Shown: positions 1-9,852, counted from the first letter of the stretch. The stretch: 64,000 nt of DNA from Aquamicrobium aerolatum DSM 21857 (GCF_900113935.1 NZ_FORF01000008.1:106748-170747), one strand, 5' to 3'. Made by a program: numbers and translations. Notes: generated by a model not told the origin, from the sequence alone.

Positions 1-1285
1 GGAATGGCACGACGCCCTGGCTTTCGCCGTTGGTGCCCTTGATGTGCGCACCCAACCCGCGCACCGGCGTCCAGTCATTGCCAAGCCCACCAGAATATTT
101 GGCCAGCAGCGCATTGTCCTTGATGCCCTTGAAAATTGCGTCGAGGTCGTCGCCGATCGTGGTCAGGAAGCAAGATGACAGCTGTGGCCGTGTCGTGCCA
201 GCGTTGAACAATGTCGGGGTCGACGCCATGAAGTCGAAAGACGACAGGAGATCGTAGAACTCGATGGCGCGCGCCTCGCGGTCGACCTCACGGATCGCCA
301 GCCCCATCGCAACGCGCATGAAGAAGGCCTGCGGCAGTTCGAAACGCTTGCCCTTCGTGTGCAGGAAATAGCGATCATAGAGCGTCTGCAGCCCGAGATA
401 CTGGAAGTTGAGGTCGCGCTCGGGCTTCAGGGCCGCGCCAATGCGCTCAAGATCGAAGCGGGCGAGTTCGGCGTCAATCAGGCCGGCATCGACACCCGTG
501 CGGATGAATGCCGGGAAGTAGGTTGCGTAGCGGGTGAGCATGTCGCTCTGTGTCGCCTGCTCGGGATAGCCTTCGACATGGGTCAGCGCTTCGCGGCGCA
601 GACGATCCAGCAGCAGGCGTGCAGCGACATAGGCGTAGTTCGGCTCCTGCTCGATCAGCGTGCGCGCTGCCATGATCGGTGCAAGGGCAAGTTCGTCCTG
701 CGTGATGCCATCGTAGAGATTACGCATCGTTTCGGACAGAATGGCATCGGCCGCCACCGCTTCAAGCCCGCTGCAGGCTTCCTCGATGATCTGCGCCAGG
801 CGCGCTTCATCAAGCGGGCGACGGGTGCCGTCTTCCGCAAGCATGTGAAGCGATGAAGGAGCGGCGGTCTCGCGCTTCTGTTCTGCCGCACGCTCGCGGT
901 TGCGCTCCTCGCGATAAAGCACGTAGGCGCGCGCGACCTTGTGATGTTCACCGCGCATCAGCGCAAGTTCGACCTGATCCTGCACATCTTCGATATGAAA
1001 CAGACGGCTTTCGCCCGAGCGCCGCATCAGCGCCGACACCACCTGCGACGTCAATTCGGCGACAGCATCATGAACCCGGCGCGATCCCGCTGCGGCCGAC
1101 CCTTCAACAGCGAGAAATGCCTTCGTCAGAGCCACGCTGATCTTGCCGCCATCGAAAGGGGTCACGGTCCCGTTTCGCCGGACAATCTGATACGCAGGCT
1201 CCGCAATGTTCGGATCGCCCGGTTGGCTGGGAAGCGTGAAAAGGCCCGTTGTCACAGGCTGGAAAGTAGCGGTCGCCGACATCAT
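1..1285 (-). CDS. nrdA: Class I ribonucleoside-diphosphate reductase alpha subunit (partial, C-terminal part outside window)
   Basis: This is the large subunit that reduces ribonucleoside diphosphates to deoxyribonucleotides, with the NrdB radical subunit as partner. About 428 codons are present and the frame runs off the left edge. Residues ~30-120 form an ATP-cone (QIVRRNGTVTPFDGGKIS), the allosteric ATP/dATP domain. The barrel follows, with FNAGTTRPQLSSCF carrying the first redox cysteine, and the stretch KYSGGLGNDWTPVRGLG near the window edge. These match Pseudomonas-type long NrdA proteins. Two ATG codons stand in tandem (1285 and 1282). A GGGG Shine-Dalgarno lies 5 nt before the second, so 1282 may be the true start. 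It is preceded on the same strand by a cobalamin riboswitch, which suggests it is the B12-independent isozyme of a genome that also has a B12-dependent NrdJ (inference). The active-site and C-terminal cysteines cannot be seen. Confidence 0.93.
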   Translation of the reverse strand, partial: MMSATATFQPVTTGLFTLPSQPGDPNIAEPAYQIVRRNGTVTPFDGGKISVALTKAFLAVEGSAAAGSRRVHDAVAELTSQVVSALMRRSGESRLFHIEDVQDQVELALMRGEHHKVARAYVLYREERNRERAAEQKRETAAPSSLHMLAEDGTRRPLDEARLAQIIEEACSGLEAVAADAILSETMRNLYDGITQDELALAPIMAARTLIEQEPNYAYVAARLLLDRLRREALTHVEGYPEQATQSDMLTRYATYFPAFIRTGVDAGLIDAELARFDLERIGAALKPERDLNFQYLGLQTLYDRYFLHTKGKRFELPQAFFMRVAMGLAIREVDREARAIEFYDLLSSFDFMASTPTLFNAGTTRPQLSSCFLTTIGDDLDAIFKGIKDNALLAKYSGGLGNDWTPVRGLGAHIKGTNGESQGVVPF

Positions 1286-1286
1286 A

Positions 1287-1311
1287 TCCCCGTGTCGTTG
1301 ACGGACGGGGA
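1287..1311 (-). promoter_or_regulatory. Shine-Dalgarno-sequestering hairpin of the nrdA leader
   Basis: Read on the minus strand, TCCCCGT and ACGGGGA form a perfect 7-bp stem with an 11-nt loop. The 3' arm contains the GGGG Shine-Dalgarno of nrdA. With the cobalamin riboswitch about 85 nt upstream, this is the likely expression platform: ligand binding would free this hairpin and block translation. The pairing is seen directly; the switching role is inference. Confidence 0.6.
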
Positions 1312-1394
1312 GGGCAGAACGCATGAGTCACGGCATGCAATGCCGCTTGAGCCAATGCGCACCACCGGGACACCCCGCCCGAGGTTCGAAACAT

Positions 1395-1577
1395 TAAGTC
1401 ACGGCAGGTCTCCTGGCTCACAGTGCACCGCTCCGGTCAGCCTTCCCAGTGCCTCGGCACCAGTGGCGAACATCGACAGGAACTCACTGCTTACAGTTGC
1501 GGGGGCAGCGTCGGATTTCCTGACGGGCACCGACTTCCCTCTTAGCTTTCGAACCCGAAGGCACGAAAGACCGTAAC
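1395..1577 (-). promoter_or_regulatory. Cobalamin (AdoCbl) riboswitch upstream of nrdA
   Basis: The minus strand carries the conserved cobalamin riboswitch core in order: AGGGAA, a GGTGCC arm, AATCCG, GCTGCCCCCGCAACTGTAA (the B12 box region near 1486-1510), and the 3' closing segment GAGCCAGGAGACCTGCC at 1403-1419. The layout matches family consensus. It lies in the nrdA leader, ending about 110 nt before the start codon. Such elements usually repress B12 synthesis or uptake genes, or B12-independent isozymes; here the target is a ribonucleotide reductase. Confidence 0.95.
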
Positions 1578-1613
1578 CACTACATATTGCGCCGACAGGG
1601 GCCGCGAAGTCAA
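1578..1613 (-). promoter_or_regulatory. Candidate nrdA promoter with NrdR-like box
   Basis: On the minus strand TTGACT (1613-1608) and CAATAT (1589-1584), 18 bp apart, form a plausible -35/-10 pair just before the riboswitch. The -10 is embedded in CAATATGTAGTG (1589-1578), which fits the NrdR box core CWATATATWGTG with one mismatch. NrdR represses ribonucleotide reductase genes in many bacteria. Only one good box is seen, whereas NrdR usually binds two, so confidence is moderate. Confidence 0.45.
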
Positions 1614-1937
1614 TTTATGGTTTTATTCAACCACAATCTTTCTGTGAACACTTGGTGGCAGCAGCGCGCTTGAGCTTCGTCGCGCCCGCGCAGGAGACGC
1701 AGGCTTTCGATCACAGGTGGCGATCCGGTAATCGCGGCAATTTTATTGGCGGATGATCTTTGAGGAGACTTGCGCCGATTTCCGAAAGCTCCCGGTCATC
1801 TCGCGTCTCGCTCGCTGTCAAACTCACCTGAAAACATACTTAAGTATAGGAAGTACTTCTTTGCATCCCGGGCCTAGGCGTCAGGGCGCCGGGTTGGCGT
1901 CGATAGCCGTAATAGTAACTTGACTGATCCGAGAGTG
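1614..1937. other. Intergenic region between nrdA promoter and LTA-synthase-like gene
   Basis: About 320 bases with no convincing coding frame. An inverted repeat CACA-N7-TGTG lies near 1631-1645, but it is too weak to name. Base composition drops towards AT from about 1830 onward, which continues into the next gene. No promoter is confidently recognisable for the plus-strand gene. Confidence 0.4.
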
Positions 1938-3605
1938 ATGCGTAGCAGGCTAACGTATTGTTTAGTGAATCGGCCTGTTATCATGCGTATAGATAGATTT
2001 CATGTTGCAATAATGCGAGAGCTTCCATCTATATTGGTGGCTTTTGCTATAGTTGCGCTGGTATCAAGACTTGGTATAGATTTTAAAATATCAAAGACGT
2101 ATCCAGATTATATTTTTGGATATGTCGCTGTGCATATGATTTTTGGGTTTTTTGGCTATTCTTTCTTTAGATCTATCTTTTCAAGAATTCAGTCGCTGGT
2201 CGCGCTCGCGGTCACGTCGCTCGTTGTATATTATATTTCAGAGATCAAGCGTGGCTATCTGGGTGAGCCATTAATATTTAATGATCTTACGAATACAGAA
2301 AATTCTTCTGTTGTTGTTAAGTATTTGGGCGTTCTTGATGTCGCTCTCATTGCGGCTCTGATTGCGCTTGTGGCGATTTCTTTTGTGTTCTTGTTTCGAC
2401 GCCGGCGAAAACAGGAGCTTGCACTTCGGCTTGCCTTGCTTGTCACCGTTTGCGTTGTTTTTTCTGCCTTCCACGATCATTATCGCGCAAAGCTGGGGGA
2501 CGGGCTGAAGTGGGCCGGCTTTGAATATCGCAGCTGGGCGATGGCGCAGAACTTCATGCACAATGGGATTTTTGTGCATCTCTTGCAGACGTCGCTGCGA
2601 AATTTCCCGCCGGAACCGACCGCCGCGCAGCGTGCGGAGTTCGTTCAGGATATGACCGGACTGGATGAGGATCGTCCCAAGCAGGTGATCTTCATTCTGT
2701 GCGAGTCATGCTGGTACGACGACAAGAATTTCAAGTCGACTTTCGAGCCTCTGACTCGCGCAGCTACGGCCACTTTTAGAAGTGTATCTCCCGTTTCCGG
2801 TGGCGGGACGCCGAACTCGACAATGGAGTGGATGGTTGGCCTTCCGGTTCGGCACCCAAGCGTCAGTGGAATACTTTATCAGGAGTATCGGGATTTCTTT
2901 TCCGAAAACACATACACACTCGCCAGCCTCTACAAGTCGCTGGGTCACACGACCCTTGCCGCTCACAATTTTCACTCGAGCATGTGGTTTCGCCGCACGG
3001 TCGCGCCGCTTCTTGGGTTCGACGAGTTTTATGATGTCCGCGATCTGAATATTTCGGACGAGGAGAATTATTTTCCGAGGGACCGCCATCTGTTCGATGC
3101 CGCAAAGGGGTTATTGAAGCAGCTCGGCTCCGACCCCTATTTTGTGCACTTGATTACCGTTCATATGCATGGGCCATATGAGGAGGTCGACGGTGACCTG
3201 GGGGCGCATGGCTATCAGCTGAGAGCGGAACGTACCGTCTCGGACACGGTTTCGTTTGTGGATTGGGTTCGTAAGGACAATCCCGAAGCCGTGATCGTCG
3301 TCTATGCGGATCATGTCCCGCCGATGACACCTTTCTTTGAGCAGACGGGTGCTGACATCAGCAATGTGCCGGTATGGGTTTTCGATCCGGACGAAGATCG
3401 TGCCCGGAAATTTGCACACGCAGGCGACAAGAAAAAGCAGTTTTGCATCAACAGCGAATTTACCGAACGCTATATTGGCGTGTCTCTGCCTCAGGCCGCC
3501 TACGTCAAATCCGTGTGCAGCCCGACTGCGTCGCATACGCAGAACGAAAACAATGCAATGGTTCCTGGCTGGGTGTTTTTCATGGCGCTTTTTGACCGCG
3601 GGTGA
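1938..3605 (+). CDS. LTA synthase-like / phosphoglycerol or phosphoethanolamine transferase, membrane protein
   Basis: A protein of about 555 aa with hydrophobic segments at roughly residues 25-45, 65-85, 90-110 and 135-165, followed by an extracytoplasmic sulfatase-fold domain. Metal and nucleophile motifs of the LtaS/OpgB/EptA superfamily are visible: ILCESCWYDD (metal Glu), SGGGTPNSTMEW (candidate Thr nucleophile), HMHGPYEE and YADHVPPM (Asp-His). It probably transfers a polar head group to a surface polysaccharide or glycan; the substrate cannot be told. The start is uncertain: TTG 1920, ATG 1938 (weak GAGAG upstream) and ATG 1983 are in frame. The first ~400 bases are much more AT-rich than the neighbours and use AT-ending codons, while the catalytic part is closer to the local norm, suggesting recent transfer or a chimeric gene. 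It stands alone between unrelated genes. Confidence 0.8.
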   Translation: MRSRLTYCLVNRPVIMRIDRFHVAIMRELPSILVAFAIVALVSRLGIDFKISKTYPDYIFGYVAVHMIFGFFGYSFFRSIFSRIQSLVALAVTSLVVYYISEIKRGYLGEPLIFNDLTNTENSSVVVKYLGVLDVALIAALIALVAISFVFLFRRRRKQELALRLALLVTVCVVFSAFHDHYRAKLGDGLKWAGFEYRSWAMAQNFMHNGIFVHLLQTSLRNFPPEPTAAQRAEFVQDMTGLDEDRPKQVIFILCESCWYDDKNFKSTFEPLTRAATATFRSVSPVSGGGTPNSTMEWMVGLPVRHPSVSGILYQEYRDFFSENTYTLASLYKSLGHTTLAAHNFHSSMWFRRTVAPLLGFDEFYDVRDLNISDEENYFPRDRHLFDAAKGLLKQLGSDPYFVHLITVHMHGPYEEVDGDLGAHGYQLRAERTVSDTVSFVDWVRKDNPEAVIVVYADHVPPMTPFFEQTGADISNVPVWVFDPDEDRARKFAHAGDKKKQFCINSEFTERYIGVSLPQAAYVKSVCSPTASHTQNENNAMVPGWVFFMALFDRG

Positions 3606-3635
3606 TGCGGTTGGAAGCTGATATGTGCTTTGGCG

Positions 3636-4271
3636 TTATGAACCCTGGCTCGTGTAGTCATGTCTGGCGTGGAAGCGGTCGAGCTCGCGTTGGAGGGGGG
3701 CGGCGCCGGTGAAAATTTCGACATAATGCGGGATGCGCTGCATGCGAAGCGCGATGTCTTCGCGCGATTGCATCGAAATGTAGCCGATCTGGACGAGATA
3801 GGTGGTGCGCGCGCGCGCGTCTGAGATCGGACCGGAATTTCCGAACCGGGCGAACATGCGGGCGAGCGCCGCGATGCGCAACTCGTCGGCCTCCTGAACC
3901 TTCTGCAGAAGGGCATCCGACTGGAGGGCCCAGCTGCGCACGGCAAATTCAAAGCGCGAGTCGAACAGGTTGCTGTCGAGCCAGCAGTCGAACACGTTGA
4001 GCATCGCCTCGGCCAGCGTCTCGGCGTAGGCCTCCGAGCGGCTAATGATGCTGCCGGTGTTGTCGCGCTGCCAACGAGCCACCAGCGCGTCGAGCAGCGC
4101 GTCGCGATCCTTGAAGAACCAGTAGAAGCTCGTCCGTGACAGTTTCAGCTGCTTAGCGAGCGGCAGGATGCGGACCGCGTCGACGCCGCTTTCGACGAGC
4201 GCCTCATAGGCGGCCTGCAGCCATAAATCAGGCGAGCCGCGCCAGCCGGTGTCGGTCGTTTCCTGTGCCAT
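3636..4271 (-). CDS. TetR/AcrR family transcriptional regulator
   Basis: A 211-aa protein with an N-terminal TetR helix-turn-helix at residues ~20-65 (recognition-helix region LKLSRTSFYWFFKDRDALLDAL) and a variable all-helical ligand domain. It is divergent from the StcD-like flavoprotein gene, separated by 144 bp that contain two small palindromes, so it probably controls that gene. An upstream in-frame GTG at 4301 would add 10 residues, but that start would overlap one of the palindromes, so ATG 4271 is preferred. The ligand is unknown. Confidence 0.85.
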   Translation of the reverse strand: MAQETTDTGWRGSPDLWLQAAYEALVESGVDAVRILPLAKQLKLSRTSFYWFFKDRDALLDALVARWQRDNTGSIISRSEAYAETLAEAMLNVFDCWLDSNLFDSRFEFAVRSWALQSDALLQKVQEADELRIAALARMFARFGNSGPISDARARTTYLVQIGYISMQSREDIALRMQRIPHYVEIFTGAAPLQRELDRFHARHDYTSQGS

Positions 4272-4299
4272 GCTGATTTCTAGCAAGGGCGAGAGCCCC

Positions 4300-4382
4300 A
4301 CACAATGTGTCTGCGCATCAATGTCGATCTAATGGACATATGTGTTTTCAAAATTGACACGTATGAACATTTTGACTTACCG
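4300..4382. promoter_or_regulatory. Divergent regulatory region with palindromes (TetR / StcD-like)
   Basis: ACACAATGTGT (4300-4310) is a perfect odd palindrome and ACATATGT (4336-4343) a perfect even one. They lie between the divergent TetR and flavoprotein genes. A TTGACA at 4354-4359 with TTACCG 17 bp downstream is a weak promoter candidate for the flavoprotein gene. The palindromes are candidate TetR operators by position only. Confidence 0.35.
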
Positions 4383-4415
4383 TTGCGTCATGGTCTGCAC
4401 GCCGGGAGGTCGACA

Positions 4416-6452
4416 ATGTCCAGCGATCCGCTTCTTCAGCCGTTCCAGCTCAAGCATCTGACGCTGAGAAACCGCATCATCGTCACTTCGCATGAGCCGG
4501 CCTATCCCGAGGATGGGATGCCGAAGGATCTTTATCGCGCCTATACGGTGGAGCGGGCCAGGGGTGGCGTGGCGATGACCATGACGGCCGGCTCGGCGGC
4601 GGTGTCGCGCGACAGCCCGCCGGTGTTCAACAATCTGCTCGCCTACAAGGACGAGATCGTTCCGTGGGTCCGGCAGATGACCGATGCCGTGCACGAAGAG
4701 GGCGCGGCGATCATGATCCAGCTGACGCATCTTGGGCGGCGGACCCGCTGGGACAAGGGCGACTGGCTGCCCGTCGTTGCGCCTTCGCATCACCGCGAAG
4801 CTGCGCATCGCGCGTTTCCGAAGAAGCTGGAAGACTGGGACATCGAGCGCATCATCAGCGACTTCGCCGACGCGGCGGAGCGGATGAAGGCGGGCGGCAT
4901 GGATGGCGTCGAGCTGGAAGCCTATGGCCATCTGATTGACCAGTTCTCTTCGCCGCTGACGAATGAACTGGACGAGCCCTATGGCGGTTCGCTCGATAAC
5001 CGGATGCGGTTCTGCTTCGACGTGCTGAAGGCGATCCGCGCGCGTGTCGGCGACGATTTCATCCTCGGTGTGCGCTACACGGCCGACGAGCGGCTGGCGG
5101 GCGGGACCAGCAAGGAGGAGGGGCTCGATATTTCGCGGCGGCTGCGCGACAGCGGGCTGGTCGACTACCTCAACGTCATTCGCGGGCACATCGATACAGA
5201 CCCGGGTTTGACGGACGTCATCCCGATTCAGGGCATGGCGAACTCGCCGCATCTGGATTTTGCCGGCGAGATCAGGGTGGCGACGAATTTTCCGACCTTT
5301 CATGCCGCCAAGATCCCGGACGTCGCGACCGCGCGGCACGCGATCGCATCCGGCAAGATCGACATGGTAGGCATGACCCGCGCGCACATGACCGACCCGC
5401 ATATCGTGCGCAAGATCATCGAGAAGCGCGAGGAGGATATTCGTCCATGCGTCGGCGCGAATTACTGCCTCGACCGCATCTATCAGGGCGGCGCGGCCTA
5501 TTGCATCCACAACGCTGCCACGGGTCGCGAACTGACGATGCCGCATGTCGTGCCCAAGGCGGCGCAGCGTAAGAAAATTGTGATTGTCGGCGCGGGGCCC
5601 GCTGGCCTTGAGGCAGCGCGCGTTGCAGCGGAACGCGGCCATGAGGTCGTTGTCCATGAAGCAGCGCCGCAGGCGGGCGGGCAGATTCGCCTGACGGCCC
5701 AGAGCGAGCGCCGGCGCGAGATGATCAGCATCATCGACTGGCGTCTTGCGCAATGTGAAAAACTGGGCGTGCGCATTCAGTTCAACAGCTGGGCAGAGCC
5801 GGAGACGATTGCCTCCGAAAATCCCGACGTCGTCATCGTCGCGACGGGCGGGTTGCCGCACACGGAGATTTTGTCGACAGGCAATGACCTTGTCGTGTCG
5901 GCCTGGGACATCATTTCAGGCGACGTGAAGCCGGGCGCCAATGTGCTCGTTTTCGACGACGCGGGAGACCATGCCGGCTTGCAGGCCGCTGAAATTCTCG
6001 CAAAGGCGGGTGCGCGGGTTGAGATCATGACGCCGGACCGTTCGTTTGCGCCGGAAGTGATGGCGATGAACCTCGTTCCCTACATGCGTTCTCTGCAGAA
6101 GTATGATGTGACCTTCACCGTGACCTGGCGGCTCGAGGCGGTGGAGCGGCACGGCAACGAACTGCGCGCACATCTTGGCAGCGATTATGGCGGCGTCGCC
6201 CGTCAGCGCGTCTTCGACCAGATCGTCGTCAACCATGGCACGATCCCGCTGGACGAGTTGTATTTCTCGCTGAAGCCGCTGTCGTCCAATCTTGGCGAGG
6301 TGTCCTACGAGGCGCTGATTGCAGGCGAGCCGCAGAATGTGATGCGCAATGAGGATGGCCGGTTCCAGCTTTTCCGGATCGGTGATGCTGTGGCGGCGCG
6401 CAACACGCATGCGGCGATCTATGACGGGTTGCGGGTAGCCAAGAATCTGTGA
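4416..6452 (+). CDS. StcD/DgcA-like N-demethylase (NADH:flavin oxidoreductase fused to FAD/NAD(P) domain)
   Basis: A 678-aa flavoprotein: an FMN-binding old-yellow-enzyme barrel at residues ~1-350, a short iron-sulfur-type cysteine region, then an FAD/NAD(P) Rossmann module starting at IVIVGAGPAGLEAARVA. The architecture is that of trimethylamine dehydrogenase, FadH, dimethylglycine demethylase DgcA and rhizobial StcD (N-methylproline demethylase), and the length equals that recalled for StcD. In the Cys region it reads CVGANYC-x11-C, so one of the four 4Fe-4S ligands of FadH-type enzymes is Ala, a possible DgcA/StcD trait. The next genes encode a Rieske N-demethylase and its reductase, so an oxidative demethylation step after the oxygenase is likely. 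The start follows GGGAGG; upstream ATGs lack a ribosome site. Confidence 0.85.
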   Translation: MSSDPLLQPFQLKHLTLRNRIIVTSHEPAYPEDGMPKDLYRAYTVERARGGVAMTMTAGSAAVSRDSPPVFNNLLAYKDEIVPWVRQMTDAVHEEGAAIMIQLTHLGRRTRWDKGDWLPVVAPSHHREAAHRAFPKKLEDWDIERIISDFADAAERMKAGGMDGVELEAYGHLIDQFSSPLTNELDEPYGGSLDNRMRFCFDVLKAIRARVGDDFILGVRYTADERLAGGTSKEEGLDISRRLRDSGLVDYLNVIRGHIDTDPGLTDVIPIQGMANSPHLDFAGEIRVATNFPTFHAAKIPDVATARHAIASGKIDMVGMTRAHMTDPHIVRKIIEKREEDIRPCVGANYCLDRIYQGGAAYCIHNAATGRELTMPHVVPKAAQRKKIVIVGAGPAGLEAARVAAERGHEVVVHEAAPQAGGQIRLTAQSERRREMISIIDWRLAQCEKLGVRIQFNSWAEPETIASENPDVVIVATGGLPHTEILSTGNDLVVSAWDIISGDVKPGANVLVFDDAGDHAGLQAAEILAKAGARVEIMTPDRSFAPEVMAMNLVPYMRSLQKYDVTFTVTWRLEAVERHGNELRAHLGSDYGGVARQRVFDQIVVNHGTIPLDELYFSLKPLSSNLGEVSYEALIAGEPQNVMRNEDGRFQLFRIGDAVAARNTHAAIYDGLRVAKNL

Positions 6453-6462
6453 CCCCGCACGG

Positions 6463-7341
6463 CTATGAGGTTCGGGCCAGCCAGTTGGCGAAAAGCCGTG
6501 CCTTTGCGGAGGCGCGGGGGTGGGTCTTGAGATAAAAGACGCCAGGTGAGGGGATGCCTTCGGGCACGAGCCGCACCAAGCGCCCGTCTCGCATCAGGTC
6601 GCCAACCAGGCCGTCCCAGCCGAGCACCGCGCCAACGTCATCCTGCGCTGCCTGCAAAGCGATCATGTAGTTGTTGACGTGAAACTTGCGCCCCTTGGGC
6701 GCTGGGCGGTCGAGGGCGGCGAACCAGTCGGCCCAGGTCGTCCAGCCGGTGTCTTCGCCGCTCAGATGCACCAGCGGGACGCGCAGCAAATCGTCGACGC
6801 TGTGGATCGAATGCTCGGCGGCAAAGCGGCGGGTTCCCAAGGCGACGATGTGGTCGCGGAATAGCTCTCGCACGTCCGCATCGTCGCTGCGCGCGTCGCC
6901 ATAATGCACACTCAGATCGCATCGGCTGTGGTGGACCGGCACGTCGCTGATGATCTGCGAGACGGTGATCTCCGGGTGAAGTTTCCAAAATCCGGGCATT
7001 TTGGGCGTCAGCCAGAGTGAACTGATTGCGGTGGAGGTGGCGATGGTGACGTCGACCGTTTCGGTCCGGGTGCGCAACTGACTGACGCCATCTGAAACGG
7101 CTTCGAAGCCGCGCTGAATTGCGAGAAACAGGAACGCTCCCTTTTCAGTCAGCTCGACGCTGCGATGACGGCGTTGAAACAGCATGCAGCCAAGATCGGC
7201 TTCCAGCGCCTTGATCTGATGGCTGACAGCGGCGGGCGTCACATTCATCTCCTGTGCCGCCTTCTTGAAGCTGGAGTTTCGCGCCGCCGCCTCAAAGCAG
7301 ATCAGCGCCGTCATCGACGACAGATCGTAGGGAGATGTCAT
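6463..7341 (-). CDS. LysR family regulator, GcvA-like
   Basis: A 292-aa LysR-type regulator: winged helix-turn-helix at residues ~10-68 (FEAAARNSSFKKAAQEMNVT) and a substrate-binding effector domain of the GcvA/AmpR subtype at ~95-290. It is divergent from the Rieske oxygenase gene with a palindromic site in between, so it is probably the activator of the oxygenase-reductase pair. It ends 10 bp from the stop of the StcD-like gene, convergent with it. The ligand may be a quaternary amine such as stachydrine or betaine (inference from neighbours). Confidence 0.9.
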   Translation of the reverse strand: MTSPYDLSSMTALICFEAAARNSSFKKAAQEMNVTPAAVSHQIKALEADLGCMLFQRRHRSVELTEKGAFLFLAIQRGFEAVSDGVSQLRTRTETVDVTIATSTAISSLWLTPKMPGFWKLHPEITVSQIISDVPVHHSRCDLSVHYGDARSDDADVRELFRDHIVALGTRRFAAEHSIHSVDDLLRVPLVHLSGEDTGWTTWADWFAALDRPAPKGRKFHVNNYMIALQAAQDDVGAVLGWDGLVGDLMRDGRLVRLVPEGIPSPGVFYLKTHPRASAKARLFANWLARTS

Positions 7342-7388
7342 TGGAAACCTTACGCCGGAAATGTGTCGGAGAACTGGTTTTGCATTAG

Positions 7389-8718
<1,330 letters not shown>

Positions 8719-8722
8719 CGCG

Positions 8723-9790
8723 ATGAATACGGCGCTGAAGCCGCGGCTGGAATTCTGGTCGGATGATGAGGCGCTGGAATGCGTCTCGTTTCTGCCCGAG
8801 GCGCCGAATGTGATGACGTTCTGTTTCCAGAGCCCATCACGCCGGCTGTTCAATTTCGAACCGGGGCAGTTCATCACCATCGAACTGCCGATGCCGGGCG
8901 GTCCGATCTACCGTACCTATACGATCTCGTCGTCGCCCTCGCGGCCAACCTCGCTGACGATCACCGTCAAGGCGCAGCCGGATTCGGTCGGCACGCGGTG
9001 GATGTTCGACAATCTGCGGCCGGGTATGCGGATCCGTGCCGTCGGACCTGCCGGCAAGTTTTCGTTCATGCAGCACCCGGCGGAGAAATATCTCTTCATT
9101 TCCGCCGGTTCCGGCATCACGCCGATGATGACGATGACGACCTTTCTCTACGATTCCGGTCGGAGCATGGATGTCGTGTTCGTCAATTGCGCGCGCCGTC
9201 CGTCCGACATCATCTTTCGCGAACGGCTGGAGCACATGGCCGCGCGCGTCGACGGCATCGATCTTCACTGGGTGGTGGAGGGGACAGACCCCTATACGCC
9301 ATGGACCGGCTATCGCGGCATGTTCAACCAGCTCATGCTGGGGCTGATGGCGCAGGATTACCTGGAGCGCGAAGTGTTCTGCTGTGGACCGGAGCCGTTC
9401 ATGCGCGCGGTGCGCGAAGCCTTGGTCGGGCTCGGCTATGACATGGAGCGCTATCATCAGGAGAGCTTTCATGCGCCGACTGCCGAGGTCGAGGTCGTCC
9501 CCGACGACGTGGTGCCACAGGATGCAAATACCTCCGAGGTCAGTTTCAACCTGTCGGGCGTGACCGTGAAGTGCAACGAGACCGACACATTGCTGGCGGT
9601 TGCGCGTTCTGCCGGGCTGGTGATCCCATCAGGCTGCACGATGGGCATTTGTGGCACCTGCAAGGTGCTCAAGACCGAAGGGCAGGTGCACATGCTGCAC
9701 AATGGCGGCATCACCGACGAGGATATCGAGGAAGGCTATATCCTCGCCTGCTGTTCCAATCCGATTGGCGCTGTCAGCATCGACGCGTAG
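8723..9790 (+). CDS. Ferredoxin-NAD(P)H reductase component of the Rieske demethylase, GbcB-like
   Basis: A 355-aa electron-transfer protein. An FAD domain (RTYTISS, residues ~65-71) is followed by an NAD domain (GSGITPMMTM, ~130-139) and a C-terminal plant-type 2Fe-2S ferredoxin (SGCTMGICGTCKV plus a distal Cys). It would pass electrons from NADH to the Rieske oxygenase encoded just upstream; the genes are 4 bp apart and CGGAG upstream of the ATG overlaps the previous stop. It is closely similar in plan to PaaE at 43.7 kb, but the paa context is distant and the C-terminal ferredoxin motif differs. Confidence 0.88.
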   Translation: MNTALKPRLEFWSDDEALECVSFLPEAPNVMTFCFQSPSRRLFNFEPGQFITIELPMPGGPIYRTYTISSSPSRPTSLTITVKAQPDSVGTRWMFDNLRPGMRIRAVGPAGKFSFMQHPAEKYLFISAGSGITPMMTMTTFLYDSGRSMDVVFVNCARRPSDIIFRERLEHMAARVDGIDLHWVVEGTDPYTPWTGYRGMFNQLMLGLMAQDYLEREVFCCGPEPFMRAVREALVGLGYDMERYHQESFHAPTAEVEVVPDDVVPQDANTSEVSFNLSGVTVKCNETDTLLAVARSAGLVIPSGCTMGICGTCKVLKTEGQVHMLHNGGITDEDIEEGYILACCSNPIGAVSIDA

Positions 9791-9800
9791 TGCGCGTCCC

Positions 9801-9839
9801 CACCGACAATTGCGCCTCCTCGACGCGCAATTGTCGGTG
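9801..9839. terminator. Strong inverted repeat after the demethylase genes
   Basis: A perfect 15-bp stem, CACCGACAATTGCGC against its complement, with a 9-nt loop. It lies between the reductase gene and the convergent BA14K-like gene and can serve both strands. There is no T-run, so it may act as a stabilising or Rho-assisted terminator. Confidence 0.6.
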
Positions 9840-9852
9840 CAGGTTGGCTGGT

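Noticed and set aside
1104..1421. 105-aa minus-strand open frame starting in the riboswitch
   Set aside because: It overlaps the riboswitch 3' end and nrdA in another frame; the translation has no family.
1631..1645. CACA-N7-TGTG as a second NrdR box
   Set aside because: The core does not fit the NrdR consensus and the spacing to the first box is not the usual ~31 bp.
4377..5861. 494-aa open frame on the minus strand inside the StcD-like gene
   Set aside because: It mirrors a high-GC gene, has no ribosome site, and its protein has no recognisable motif.
8723..9790. Assignment of the first reductase as a second PaaE
   Set aside because: Its context is the Rieske N-demethylase, and the C-terminal ferredoxin motif is GbcB-like; the real PaaE is at 43.7 kb.
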